64,000 nucleotides of DNA from Plasmodium relictum (taxonomy: Eukaryota; Apicomplexa; Aconoidasida; Haemosporida; Plasmodiidae): NCBI RefSeq assembly GCF_900005765.1, contig NC_041692.1, forward strand, positions 1,364,001 to 1,428,000, in the 5' to 3' direction. Below, one piece after another: positions 1 through 20,524 of the stretch. The notes under the pieces are model-generated. The model did not search any database and was not told where the DNA came from. It worked only from the letters and a program-made list of their open reading frames with translations. The position numbers and the translations under genes were made by a program. The first letter of the stretch is position 1. Every line of letters begins with the position of its first letter.

Positions 1-2360
1 ATAAATGTATTATTAATGAGGAGAAAGAATTGAATAAAGGTATAAATATAAGTATAAATGAAAATTATACAAAAAATAATTACCCATATAGTATGTATTC
101 ATGTAGAAATAATATAAATGATAATGATCAAATAAGAAATGATAAGAATCATGAATCAACTTTTTTAAGTAATAATGAAATATTTCAAAAAAATTTTTAC
201 TTTTGTGATGAAAATTTTCTACAAAATAAGGAATTTAAAAATTGTAATATTAAAGTTAATCTGAAAATGGACCAATCGGGAAAAAAAAATATGAGAACAT
301 GTGAATCCAACAGCATTAATTATTCAAATGAAAATTTTATTGACAACAATTTTTTTAAATTATTTAATAATGGAAATAAAATGAATTACAATATGAGCAT
401 GACAAATATAGATAAGCCAGGAAATATTTTAAACGTACTAAATATGGAAAATGAAAATAAAAGTTTTGCAAATTATTCTAATATATATAATTATGATAAT
501 AACAAAAATGGCTTGAATACATCTTTAGGAGATTTAAATAAATTAAGCGGTATATCTGTTCATCCAAATATTACATCTACTACTACTAATAATAATATTA
601 CAAATAATGAAAAATATAAAGAAAATTTAATAAATATAAAAAATAAAGATAGCCAGAAAAAATTATATTTTGGTGAATCTCAAATAAAAAAAGAAGAATT
701 GTACGAAAGAGCAAAAAACTTACCAAAAGTTACGGGAGTGAGCTACGATAAAAAACAAAATTTATGGGTATCTCATTGGAGGTATAATTGTAAAACGGTT
801 CACAAGTACTTTTCTGTTAAAAAATATGGTTTTGAAAAGGCAAGAATTCTTGCTATCAGTTGCAGAAAGCAAAATGTGAAATTTATTTCAACGGATAATG
901 TTTTAAATTATAATTCCAGTAGTAAAAGAAATACTTCACTTAAGGATATTTTAATAAATAATGATGAAAATATATTTAATTATGAATATGAAAATGGTAG
1001 TCCTTATTATGCATTAAATATGAAAAAAAAAGGTACATCAATCGAGCCAATTAAAAAAAAAGGTAAGAAAAAAGAAAATTATAAAAAGATGAGTAGTCAT
1101 TTAGGAAATATAGAAAGAAAATACACTAAAAATAACTATATTTTTCCAAATATGGAAAAAAATATATATGAAATAGAAGGATATGAAAAAAAAAATTTAA
1201 AAAAAGAGGGAAGTATTGGAAGCAATAACATAAATAATGGTCTAAATAAAAGTATTCAAAAAATAATTAACAAAGAAAAACAGGGAGAATATAATCATAT
1301 GAAAAATAATGATAAAGATTATAATGAGAATGAAATTATTGAAAAAAAAATAGAAAAAAGGAAAGTTTCAGAAGAGAAAAAAGTAAATAATGAAATAGAA
1401 GGTTACCTAGAAAAAAGTCATCTAATAAACAACAGTTTATACAGTAAATTAATAAGCAATCAGTTATATAATAAATTAATAAATAATCAATTGAATGACG
1501 AAAAAGTAGAAAATAATAAATTTTATTATAACTTAAATAATAGTAATTTTTACGATAAAACTATAAATAATCAATTAACTATTCCTGGAGAAAAAGATAA
1601 TCATATTGTAAATAAGCATTCTATATATTACCAAAGTAATGAAAAATTTAAAAACAACAATTTCTTAAAAAATGAATATTCTAATAATGAATATATTATC
1701 AACGAATTTGCTAATAACCAAGATACATATAATTTGTATGTAGATAATATTCCTTTTAGCAATAAAATAATAAATAATAATAATAACAAAATAACTATTC
1801 ATAACCAATATATAAATAATAATCAATTTTTGAATAACAATGAATTTACAAATAATAATCAATTTGTTAATAACAATGAATTTTCAGGTAATATTAAATT
1901 TGCGAATGATAATCATCAATTTAGAGATAATAATATTTTTAAAGATGATAATTATTATACAGGTAATAATGAGCTTACAGGTGGCATTATATATGAAAGT
2001 AATAATAATTATATAAATAATAATGAATTTACAAGGAATACTAATAACTTTTCTAGTGATCACTTTATAGATAATAATAACAATAAATTTAAAGATAATA
2101 GCCAATACCCAAATATCAAGCAATATCCTAGAAATAATAGCCAGTTTACAAATGATAATAATCTTTTAATTAATAATAACCAATTTCAGAACAATCATTA
2201 CACTAACAATCCTTTTGAGAATAATAATATTAAATTTACTGATAATCAAAAATTCATGACCAAAAATGAATTCATTAATAACAAAGTTTTTTCGAATAAT
2301 GATCATTTTAGAGATGATAATACATTTACGGTTAATAATAAATTTGCAAATAATAATTAG
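1..2360 (+). CDS. ApiAP2 transcription factor (3' part; 5' end outside window)
   Basis: The reading frame is open right up to base 1 (codons AAA TGT ATT ATT AAT GAG before the first TTG at 30), so the start lies upstream and this is a partial gene. An AP2/ERF-type DNA-binding domain lies at about 717-880: a V-T-G-V-S-Y-D strand start, then the W-x-S-H-W pair of tryptophans, then H-K-Y-F-S-V-K-K-Y-G-F-E-K-A-R, the usual strand 3 and helix signature. ApiAP2 proteins are the main sequence-specific transcription factors of apicomplexans and act in the nucleus. The rest is low complexity: a Lys/Glu/Asn-rich middle, then from about 1650 to the TAG stop a degenerate Asn-rich repeat (N-N-N-E-F/N-N-N-Q-F). 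It is convergent with DPH6. The gene next to ap2-g in P. falciparum is also an ApiAP2, which supports the call; the specific DNA target cannot be read from this sequence. Confidence 0.92.
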   Translation, partial: KCIINEEKELNKGINISINENYTKNNYPYSMYSCRNNINDNDQIRNDKNHESTFLSNNEIFQKNFYFCDENFLQNKEFKNCNIKVNLKMDQSGKKNMRTCESNSINYSNENFIDNNFFKLFNNGNKMNYNMSMTNIDKPGNILNVLNMENENKSFANYSNIYNYDNNKNGLNTSLGDLNKLSGISVHPNITSTTTNNNITNNEKYKENLINIKNKDSQKKLYFGESQIKKEELYERAKNLPKVTGVSYDKKQNLWVSHWRYNCKTVHKYFSVKKYGFEKARILAISCRKQNVKFISTDNVLNYNSSSKRNTSLKDILINNDENIFNYEYENGSPYYALNMKKKGTSIEPIKKKGKKKENYKKMSSHLGNIERKYTKNNYIFPNMEKNIYEIEGYEKKNLKKEGSIGSNNINNGLNKSIQKIINKEKQGEYNHMKNNDKDYNENEIIEKKIEKRKVSEEKKVNNEIEGYLEKSHLINNSLYSKLISNQLYNKLINNQLNDEKVENNKFYYNLNNSNFYDKTINNQLTIPGEKDNHIVNKHSIYYQSNEKFKNNNFLKNEYSNNEYIINEFANNQDTYNLYVDNIPFSNKIINNNNNKITIHNQYINNNQFLNNNEFTNNNQFVNNNEFSGNIKFANDNHQFRDNNIFKDDNYYTGNNELTGGIIYESNNNYINNNEFTRNTNNFSSDHFIDNNNNKFKDNSQYPNIKQYPRNNSQFTNDNNLLINNNQFQNNHYTNNPFENNNIKFTDNQKFMTKNEFINNKVFSNNDHFRDDNTFTVNNKFANNN
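1650..2357 (+). repeat. Degenerate Asn-Asn-x-Phe protein repeat
   Basis: The C-terminal part of the ApiAP2 protein is built from short degenerate units such as NNNQF, NNNEF, DNHQF and TNNEF, spaced about 6-10 residues apart. The DNA is AAT/AAC-rich but not a perfect microsatellite, because the aromatic Phe or Tyr recurs at regular places. The units differ by many substitutions, so this is an old array rather than a fresh slippage product. Confidence 0.8.
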
Positions 2361-2926
2361 TACTTAACTATGTAACGAAAATGAATATACGTGCACGATA
2401 TAGCAGTAGAAAATGATTACACAAACGAAAATTTTTTTAGAAATGATAAAATAGAAAAAAATGAACAATATCAAAAATTACAACAAAATATATACTTAAA
2501 ATAAATGCTTAAAAAATTGCTCTAACAATTTTTAAAAAAATGTTCCTGGCATAAAAAGCATGGTTAATAAACACCTACTCAAAGTTCCTGAAGCAAATTT
2601 AATATATACTATAAAACCTTAATTTAGTTATTAGGAAAAAAAAAAATTACTTCATACGTTATTACCATATGTGCAGGAACTATATAAACTACATAAATTG
2701 CCACTTGAATTTTAAAGAACAAATATATTTTTTTTATTTGCACTTTTTTTTTTGTTTTTTTTTATTTTCTATTTATTTTTTTATTCAATTTTGTAATTAA
2801 ATTTTCCGCACTTAAAAATTTTTTATGTATATTAAATTATATAATTTTTCTTTAAAATTTTTTGAAGTGCAAAAATTAAATCGTATATAATTGTTTGTAT
2901 AAAATTTTTTCTTTATAAGCATATGC

Positions 2927-2957
<31 letters not shown>

Positions 2958-3269
2958 CTTTTATAAATAACTATTAAAATATATTTGCCTAAATTTATTT
3001 TTTATAAAAATTGTTTTAGATTATTATAAAAAAAAAAAATTGAAAAGTAAAAAAAAAAAAAAATTGAAAAGAAAAAAAAAAAAAAATTGAAAAATAAAAA
3101 AAAAAAAAAAATTGAAAAGTAAAAAAAAAAAATTGAAAGATAAAAAAAAAAAAAATTGATTGAAAAAAAAAAAAATGAACATGTAAAGGTAAAAATATAA
3201 AAAGTAAAAAATGAAAAATAGTATTTTAGAATTTATTTAAAAATATTTAAAAGAATTATATATGCAATT
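2361..3269. other. Convergent intergenic region, ApiAP2 / DPH6
   Basis: This stretch holds the 3' flanks of two converging genes. It has poly-T and poly-A tracts, a short (TA)n run at about 2934-2957, and the A-rich minisatellite listed separately. I see no open frame or RNA gene in it. Confidence 0.7.
3028..3172. repeat. A-rich minisatellite, unit about A(10-16)TTGAAAAGT
   Basis: Six imperfect copies of an A tract followed by TTGAAA(A)GT/AT lie in tandem just downstream of the DPH6 stop codon. The A tract length varies from copy to copy, as expected from slippage. One strand is almost free of pyrimidines across the array. Confidence 0.85.
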
Positions 3270-5312
<2,043 letters not shown>

Positions 5313-6936
5313 TTTTTTTTTAAACAATAATGAAATGAGAGGGCATGGAACACGAATGGATTAAAAAGCAATGTTAATTTGTGAGGAAACCTTTTTAGTG
5401 TATAATTTTTTTTAAAAAAAATTATGCTTAATAAAATGTGAATTTTTATTGAAAAAAAATTTAATTTTAAAGAATTACAAAAAAGTTATTTTATTGTGTT
5501 ATTTATTAAAAATTGTATTTTAATTTTTTATTTTTAAAATGTGTTATTTTTATTAGAACTTTTTTTTATAATTTTTTATATTCGATAAAATTTTTTATGT
5601 TTTTTTCATATGACAAAAACGATATTTCATCTTAATTTAAATTTTATGTTTTTCAATGATATTTTTATTTATTGATGCTTTTTAAAGATATATTTATATA
5701 TATATATATATATATTTTTTTTTTTTCTCCTCTGAAAATTGTATTCTTCGAAATGCTGTTCTGTTATATTTTTATTCTTTTTTAAAAAATTGTTGAACAA
5801 ATTCGTTTTTAAATTTGAGTTTTTTTTTTGAAATTGAAAAAATAAAAGTATGAATTTTTCTTTTAAGATAAAGCAACTGCACTTGGTATAAAAAAAAGAT
5901 ACCCATAAAAATAATTTTATAAAGAAAAAATATTAATTCTTTAGGGAAAATGTATAAACTAGTAATTGAGCATTAAAGTTAAATAGGATAGAATGAAATT
6001 TATTGCATATATATATATTCATTTTTCATAAGATATATTAAAAAAAAAAAAATTTCAATTTTCGTGTGCATATATATATATGTATATATTTTATTTTATA
6101 TAATTTGTTGTAGATTTTATATATTCGACAAAATGTTTTTCTTGATTTCAAGTGATATATGATAAAGGGGTTAGTTAAAAAAAAAAAACAATTCGAATTC
6201 ATTTAATATATAAATTAAACTAGCTAAATATACGAAGTCAAATTGCTATTTATCTTTTAAATCTTGTATATAATTATTTAATGAATAGAAGCAATAAAGA
6301 AGACACACATTTTTTTTTAATTAGTGGATCATATATTTTACACATGACACAAAAAAAAAAAAAAATGAATAGAAATATAGCACCTTTCATTTTCTATATT
6401 TTTTTATATTGATCTTATAAACTATTTAATTAAAACTATTAATAAATTGTAAATATATATATATATACATATATTTTTTTAATTTATTGCTAATTTTGTA
6501 AAAATGTTCTAATGATTTATACAAAAATTAAAGTCTAATGCAGTTAGAACGGAGGTTAATATTCAAAAAAAAATTATCTATTTTTTTCTATGATTAATTT
6601 TATTTTAAAACATAAAATTAATAGTGTATCTAAATGTATTTGCATCAAGTGCGGAAAGAAGAAAAAAAAAAAAATGAAACGCTTCTCTATAGAGTTTACC
6701 GAAAAAAAAAAAAACAATAAAAAAATAGCCATTTTTCTAATGAAATGAAATAGTTTATAAAAAAGAAAAACAAATAATTAATTATTTAAAATATTCTATT
6801 TTTAATTTTATAAAATTTCTTTAATTTTTTTTTCTTATATGCATATATTATAATATATTAATAAAAACTAAAAACAACTTATTTTGAACTAAATATAATT
6901 TAAAATTTTGATGATTTTTTTTTTTTTTTTTTTTTG

Positions 6937-6944
6937 ATGTACAC
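6937..6944. promoter_or_regulatory. Candidate AP2-G-type site (TGTACAC)
   Basis: The minus strand reads GTGTAC, which fits the GnGTAC consensus described for AP2-G in P. falciparum. It lies about 2.3 kb upstream of the ap2-g start codon. Binding in this species is inferred only from the motif and from the known autoregulation of ap2-g. Confidence 0.35.
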
Positions 6945-7262
6945 AAAAAGTGCATTTCTTTACAGCTCTTAGAAAATTAAGATCAAAAAAAATTTTCAAA
7001 TATTTTATGCATATATATATATACATATTTAATGCACTAATTTTAATTTATATTTATCTAAAAAAAAACATATATTAACCAAGTATTAGTTAGGTATTTA
7101 TTTGTAAATCTTTTAATCTAATAATTACTATTAATATTTAATATATATAAATATCAAAATATAAATTATTTTTGTTAGGTAAATATTAGTTTTTTCAATG
7201 TAAAAAGGCTTTTAAACTTTTAATTTTGCGTAAATAATCAAATTAAAATATAATTCTAAAAG

Positions 7263-7270
7263 GAGTACAC
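7263..7270. promoter_or_regulatory. Candidate AP2-G-type site, two-sided (GAGTACAC)
   Basis: GAGTAC on the plus strand and GTGTAC on the minus strand share the same GTAC core, so both half-sites fit GnGTAC. It lies about 2 kb upstream of the ap2-g start. Its role is inferred. Confidence 0.4.
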
Positions 7271-7463
7271 AAATTTTTTTTTTTTATTTATTCTATATAT
7301 TATAATGCTATTAAAATATAGTATAAAAATTAAGTACTTTAAAAATGAGCACTTTAAGTTTTTCTTCCTATGAATAGATAAAATAAGAAATTTTTTTTTT
7401 TTTTGACCAATACATTAGTTCACAGTAAAATTTTCAATTTTACAACTAACCTTACGCATTTAC

Positions 7464-7465
7464 GC

Positions 7466-7515
<50 letters not shown>
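7464..7515. repeat. (TA)n microsatellite upstream of ap2-g
   Basis: A TA run with one interruption lies about 1.75 kb upstream of the ap2-g start. A second run of about 50 bp follows at 7980-8029. Confidence 0.9.
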
Positions 7516-7517
<2 letters not shown>

Positions 7518-7975
7518 AGTATTAATTTCATAACTATGCGATTAATTTTTTTTCTTTTTACCATTTAAAGAATTTAATTCCCATTATAATGAAAAATTAA
7601 AAACTTAGTTTTTTTTATAGTGCATTTTTAATTTTTACACTAATAAAAGTATTCATTTGCATGAATTTTTTTTAATAATTCATTTTTACTTTTTTCTGCA
7701 TTTATTTGTGCTCAGCACATTAAAAAAAATGCATGATGAAAAAAAATAAGAAGAGAGAAAAAACATGTTTTCTATAACAAAAATTGTAATAATAATAGAA
7801 ATTTTTTTTTTTTTAAGGTTATAAAATTAATTGCATATGAATATTCTATAACAATTTAAAATTCATTAGTATTTCTTACTTTTTTTTTTTTTTAATTTAA
7901 TATTTAAAAATAATTCTTTAAAAATTTTCTAGTTTTTTAGAATCAAACTATTTAAGCTTTAATATATTTTAAAAG

Positions 7976-8033
<58 letters not shown>

Positions 8034-9255
8034 TTTATTCTTTTTATTGAATTATAATATTCTTATAATAATTTTTTTATTATATTCTAATATCAATATT
8101 ACATTTTAACTAGTTTTTCTTTACATTTTTATATTTCTATTATATATTATAATCATTTTACACAATTCGAAATAATATAATAGTTAATACATACACACTA
8201 ATTTTTAAAGAATAAGTATTTTTATTATAAATTATAATTATGCTTTATTTTTATTATTTTTTTTTTTTTATAAATAAATTATCATATCCCTTCATATTAC
8301 TATTCATACTTTTTTTTTTTCATTATTTAAACTAATACTAAGAATATTATAATTAAAATATTATTTTAATTGATAATGTGATTAATTATATAAATAAACA
8401 AATATACATACATACACATAGGTATGACTATGTAATATTTTTTTATTTCTTTTAAAAATTTTTTTATTTTCTATTTTAATTTATAATATTATAAAATATG
8501 TGGATTTTACTATTATTCTTTTGTTTATTAAGCATTTTTATTTAATTTTTAATTTACTATAATTTCATAAGATAACATAAATTTATATAGTTGCACGAAT
8601 TAAATAAAAAAATGTAAATTTATCCAAGGAAAATAAAGAAAATTATTTTTTATATGAAGCTAATGAATATAAATATTTATTTTATATAAAAATAAAAAAA
8701 ATAAAATATATGCATACTCATGCATGCTATTTTTATTATTAATATTTACAATATTATTAATTCTATTATATATTTATTATAAATAAATTTGTACCTATAA
8801 CTTTGCTTTATGTGTAGGTTTTTCTTTTTTTATTAAAAAAAAAAAGAGTTTTTTAAAAAATAAACAGTTGATGTAGATATTAATCTAAATATTAAAATTA
8901 AAAAAGGGGCAATTATGTACAAATTAATTTAATCTTATAGTAAAAAAAAAAAAAAATTAAATTAAATTAAATAATTAAATAAAATAAATAGTATTAATAA
9001 AAAAAATATATATATAAAAAGAAAATGCTTGGAATGTAAATACTACAGAAAAAAAAGAAAAATCTTATATTTTGAGTGCTTAAAAAATAGGGGAAAAAAA
9101 AAAATAATGCACTAACTCACTATGCTTATATTTTACATGAATATTTGTTTATTAATGTATGTAGTTACAAAGTAAATATATTCAATCTTAAATTTACATA
9201 TATACATAATAAAAATACTAATAAATTAAAAAAAATAATAATAATAATAATAAAA

Positions 9256-16011
<6,756 letters not shown>

Positions 16012-19000
16012 AGTAATTGTTATATAAAAATTCTAAATAATGAATATGTTTAAAAATAATTCTTTTATAACTCTTCAAAATTTATTAATTTTTTTTTTTT
16101 TTTTTTTATATTGTTGTAATGGTTTAATAAAATATTTATATTTATATTTATATCAAAATTATGTATATTTATTTTACTTATTATTTTATTAAAATTTTAT
16201 ATAACATTATTTTATTTGTATAAAGGAATAAAATTAATTTTCTATTTATCCCTCAACATTTTCTTGTGAATTTTTTAATTAAAATTTAACTTCATTTCTT
16301 AAATTTTTTTATTCTTGTGCAATGATAGGAAAATTTTCATTATTATCCTTTTATTTTAATATTATATTTTTTCTTAAAATATTTTTATACATATGTAACA
16401 ATTAAAATTTTTTATTATTTCAATTTTATTTTTCATTTATCAACAATATTTAATTGTATAAATTTTAAGCATTTAATTTTTAAATATTGTTACAAAAAAA
16501 AAAAAAATTGTTTCTTCATTTTTATTTTTTTATATATTATTTTTTTTTAGTTCTTAGTTATTGTTTTTAGTTTTAACTTTTATTTCTCAGTTTCAGTCTT
16601 CTTTTTATACATTTAATTTTTTATTTTTTACTTTATAGATTCTAACTTCCAGTATTAATTTCTCAATTTTTAATTTCTATTCTCTAGTTTCATACATTAT
16701 CCTACATCTTCTAATTTTTAATTTTTAGTTTTAATTTTTCACTTTTTAGTTTCTATTTTTTAATTTTTATTTTAAAATTTTTTAGTTTTTTGTTTTTATT
16801 TTTTTATTTCTAGTTTTTAATTCATTTATTTTTTTAATTTTTAAACATTTTTTTTTATTATTTTTATTTTTTCTTTCTTAATTTTATAACGGTAATTTGT
16901 TCATACATTTTTTGTAGATCATGTAGAATTATTAATTTTTTGCTTTATATATTCATAATTTAAGTGGATTTTCATTATATATTTTATTTAAATTTCATCC
17001 GTTTCTTTTTTCTTTGTTTAGATCTCAAAAATTATTTTAATTCTATTTTTTTTTTCTTAAAAGTCCTTATTTTTTATTAATTTTTGTTAGCATGCACTTG
17101 TATATAGTCTTTGTATTGTACTTGCATGGGTTGTATTTTTTTTTTTTTTTTTTTACCTTTTTATTACATTTTTAAACGAAATCTCATTGTTTCATAAATA
17201 ACTGTTTATTCAAGTATTTTAAATATTCTTAAGATAACCTTTTTCTAAATCCAAAGAAAGCTAAAATGTCTCCTCCATAGTAACTCCTAAAAAGAAAAAA
17301 AAGAAGTTAAAACCTAAAATAACGTAAAAGGATAATGCTAAGAACATTCTATAAAAACTATTTTTAATAAAAATACAATATACAATATTAATTTCATAAA
17401 TAGAAAAAAAAAAACATATATATTTTTTAAATTTATAATTATCATACTAAAAATAAAATACTGAACCAATTTCCTCCTAATTACTCATAATGCAATATGA
17501 AAAAATATTAATTTATAAATTAAAAGAAAAAATAAAAAGATATATACATAAATATATAGTCATAAATATAAAAACAAAAAAAATTTTATTTATAAATATA
17601 AAAAAAAAAATTTTTTTTTTATTACTTGGACTACCTTGTCTTTATAATTTTTAATACTTAGTACAAAAGAGCACGACTCCTGATTTAAATTCGATAATTT
17701 TTTATAATTTTTATTATTTCAATAACTTTCATAAAAACAATGAACATAATTTATTCCTTTTTATATACTTTTAAAATAAAAAAGAAAGAAAATTATTTAG
17801 ACTACGAATAACAATTATTTTAAATTTCTCTATGAATTATGAATATAATTTTTATAATGTAAACTGGTCTTCATTGTTTTATATTTCATTTCATATTCCT
17901 GTATCAATTAAGCAATATAAAATTAAAAGATTTTACAAATCTAAGAGCACATCGAAAATATTCTTACTTTTTAATATTAATATACACTTAAATCATTATG
18001 GCATTTCTTCTTTGTCTTTAAACATTTAAATTTAAGGAGAAATTTATTTTTTTGTAGAGTTGGACACTTCGCTTAAATTATTATCTGTAAAATTAATATT
18101 AAAAAATTTAATAATTAAGAAATAATATCTTATAAAAATAACTCACACATTTTTCAATGAATGAATTGTATTTTACTTCAACACAAAAAAAAAAAAAAAT
18201 ATCAGTAGTAAATACATAATTTATAAAAAACTCTTATTATAAGTATCTCATCGAATATGTCCACATAATATATATAAATATTATGTATTCCTAAGTACAT
18301 ATAAAAAAGGTACGAATGCTGTTATACATTTTTTAAAACTAATTTTTAACTGTTCCTTTTTATGGTAAAACTATACTTTATCCAAATGAAAGATTAATGA
18401 TATATCCAAAATACTTTAAGTAATAAATTATAAGTATTAAAATTAAATATTTTAAAATGTTTATTTCATTTTTTTTTAAAATTATTAATGCAACTAGATC
18501 TTTTTTTTTTTTATAAATGAAAAATATCTTGTGTTACAAAGTAAATACATGTATGTATGCGACTATTTTAATAATTGGAAATTTCCCATTATATATTATA
18601 AACAAAAGTACATTAATATTCTTCTATTAATAAAAGAGTTTCTTATGTAATTTCCTTAAATTTTTTCATATCAATAATCATTTATCAAAATAAAGTTTTT
18701 AAAACTAACTTCATATGTATTGATAAAATATTCTATTATTCTCAGTATATAAATGCTATAAAAACTTTTCTTACATAACTTGAGCATTACAGTATCTTAT
18801 TAGCTAATATTTCTTTAATTATTTAAAATTAATTAAATTGGATTCATCGAACTAATATTATTTTATTCACTAATGCATCCATAAATTGTTTTTATTAGGA
18901 AGGGTTGAGAAAGGAAACAATAAACCATGTCTGTTATTTTATTTTTGAACATGACATGCTAACATAATTTTTATGAATTAAAATTTTTAATATAAAGCAT

Positions 19001-20524
19001 AAGATAATTATTATATCTTTATATTGTTTGCCAATTATATAAAAGTATCGTAGGTTGCAACCCTTTTACATATAATCTATATGAATCTGAAATTTTGTTA
19101 TTCATATTAAATCAAATTTAAAGATTAAATTACTAGTAAAAAAAAAAAACACTTAACTAAATATATGGAAATTTATACACACAATTTTCCATCTAAAAAG
19201 ATAAATGATAATTTCACTAACAAAAACAAAATTTCTAAAGATTCATATATATATATATATTTTTAAAAAAATCTTAAAGAAATAAAAAGTACATTCCTAA
19301 TAATAAATATTTATGTATATTATATTTAAGATTAATTAGTGAATAATTATAATTTTCAAAAGTATCATATATATATATATATATATATATAAATATTTTT
19401 TTTCAAAATGTTAAACATTATGTAATAAAATGAACAATATTAAACTTTTTTTTTATTTCTTTCATAATTGTATTATTTCTCAACATTATTCAAAGAGTTT
19501 TTTTTTTTTACTTTATAGTTGTATATTATTTTGCATGAATAAATCAGACAAGAAATATGTAAAATATTTTATTGTGTGCATATATATATTTTTTTTTTCC
19601 TTATATAACAGCTCATTATTTAATTAAAATGATTTAAAACAATTTTTTAAAACAATGTATTTTTTTATGATCGTTTTTCTATGATGTATTACTAGTTAAT
19701 AATAAAATATTACTATTACTATTTTTTTTTTTTTATTTTTCACAATGTTGCATTAAAACTTCATAGAATTTAATGACATTGCTTAATTTTATTTTTTTTT
19801 TTTTCTTAAATATTGCATTGAATTTTTTTCTGCAAAGAGGTGCATTATAAACACATAAAAATTTGAAGTACATAACATATTTTATATTACTTTTTTATAG
19901 GATTTTCTTTTTTTTTTATTTCATTTTTTATAATTATTGTTACAATTCTTAATTTTTCATTAATTTTACTGTTTTTTTTTCTTTTTTTTTTTTATTTCCA
20001 CTCACTCATTTTTACTATTTTACTTTATTTTTTATTTATTTCACTTTTTTTTCTTATCTTAAGCGTATTAATTCAATTATGTTTTATGTTTATCGTTATT
20101 TTTTTTTTTTTTTTTTTTTTTGTAATAAAATGTATATTCTTTAAAAGTTATAAAAATATAAATAAAAAAGGAAAAAAAAAAGGAAAAAAAAATTAATTGT
20201 ATAATACTGTGTAATTATTAAATATTTTGTTCTTTTTTTTATTTTTAATAAAAAAAAAAAATTGATAAATTAATAAAATATACGAATATATAATATAAAT
20301 AAATAAATTATAAAAAAAAAATATATTATTAAAATATATTAAAAATATACTATAAAATTTTTATAAATTAAAAATATAGATAAATAAACAGATATATGTA
20401 GTACACAAAAATTTAAAAAAAAATAAAATTTTATTTATTTTATTCTTTATAATTTTTAATAATTTTTATTAGCAATAATCTTAACAAATATTAATATACT
20501 TTATAATTCTCTAAATTTTATATA
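16012..20524. other. Gene-poor region between ap2-g and GAP45
   Basis: This 4.5 kb carries the ap2-g 3' flank and the GAP45 promoter and 5' UTR. About 16490-17160 is strongly T-rich, with many TTTTTAGTTTT-like words. From about 17220 to 19200 the composition is less homopolymeric and contains the candidate small spliced unit listed separately. The rest is T tracts and short (AT)n runs. I see no tRNA or long frame. Confidence 0.6.
17229..18150 (-). other. Candidate small spliced transcript or gene (unresolved)
   Basis: Several short minus-strand blocks look exon-like. The best is 17229-17286: acceptor CTTTTTAG, then codons for SYYGGDILAFFGFRKRLS and a TAA stop, with more balanced codons than the surroundings. 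Upstream blocks at 17314-17348 (NVLSIILLRYF), 17462-17476 and 17635-17679 (ESCSFVLSIKNYKDK) stay in phase with one another. At 18147-18150 an ATG is followed at once by a strong GTGAGT donor, and an acceptor TTTTACAG at 18084 opens a 13-codon frame. Against the model, the gap between the last two blocks is only 27 nt, too short for a normal intron, and no single complete model emerges. It may be a small membrane protein gene, a non-coding RNA or chance. I do not recognise a family. Confidence 0.25.

Larger units (their letters stand above)
5313..9255. promoter_or_regulatory. Divergent upstream region between DPH6 and ap2-g
   Basis: This 3.9 kb stretch has no open frame I would support. It holds long A and T tracts and two long (TA)n runs (about 7464-7515 and 7980-8029). 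It must contain the promoter of ap2-g and probably a long 5' UTR, as is usual for this gene. Five GTAC cores are visible (6939, 7265, 7334, 8791 and 8917). Two of them match the GnGTAC type of motif reported for AP2-G, and are listed separately. Confidence 0.7.

Noticed and set aside
17832-18029. 65-codon plus-strand frame upstream of GAP45
   Set aside because: Composition matches intergenic DNA, and no splice sites connect it to GAP45 in frame.
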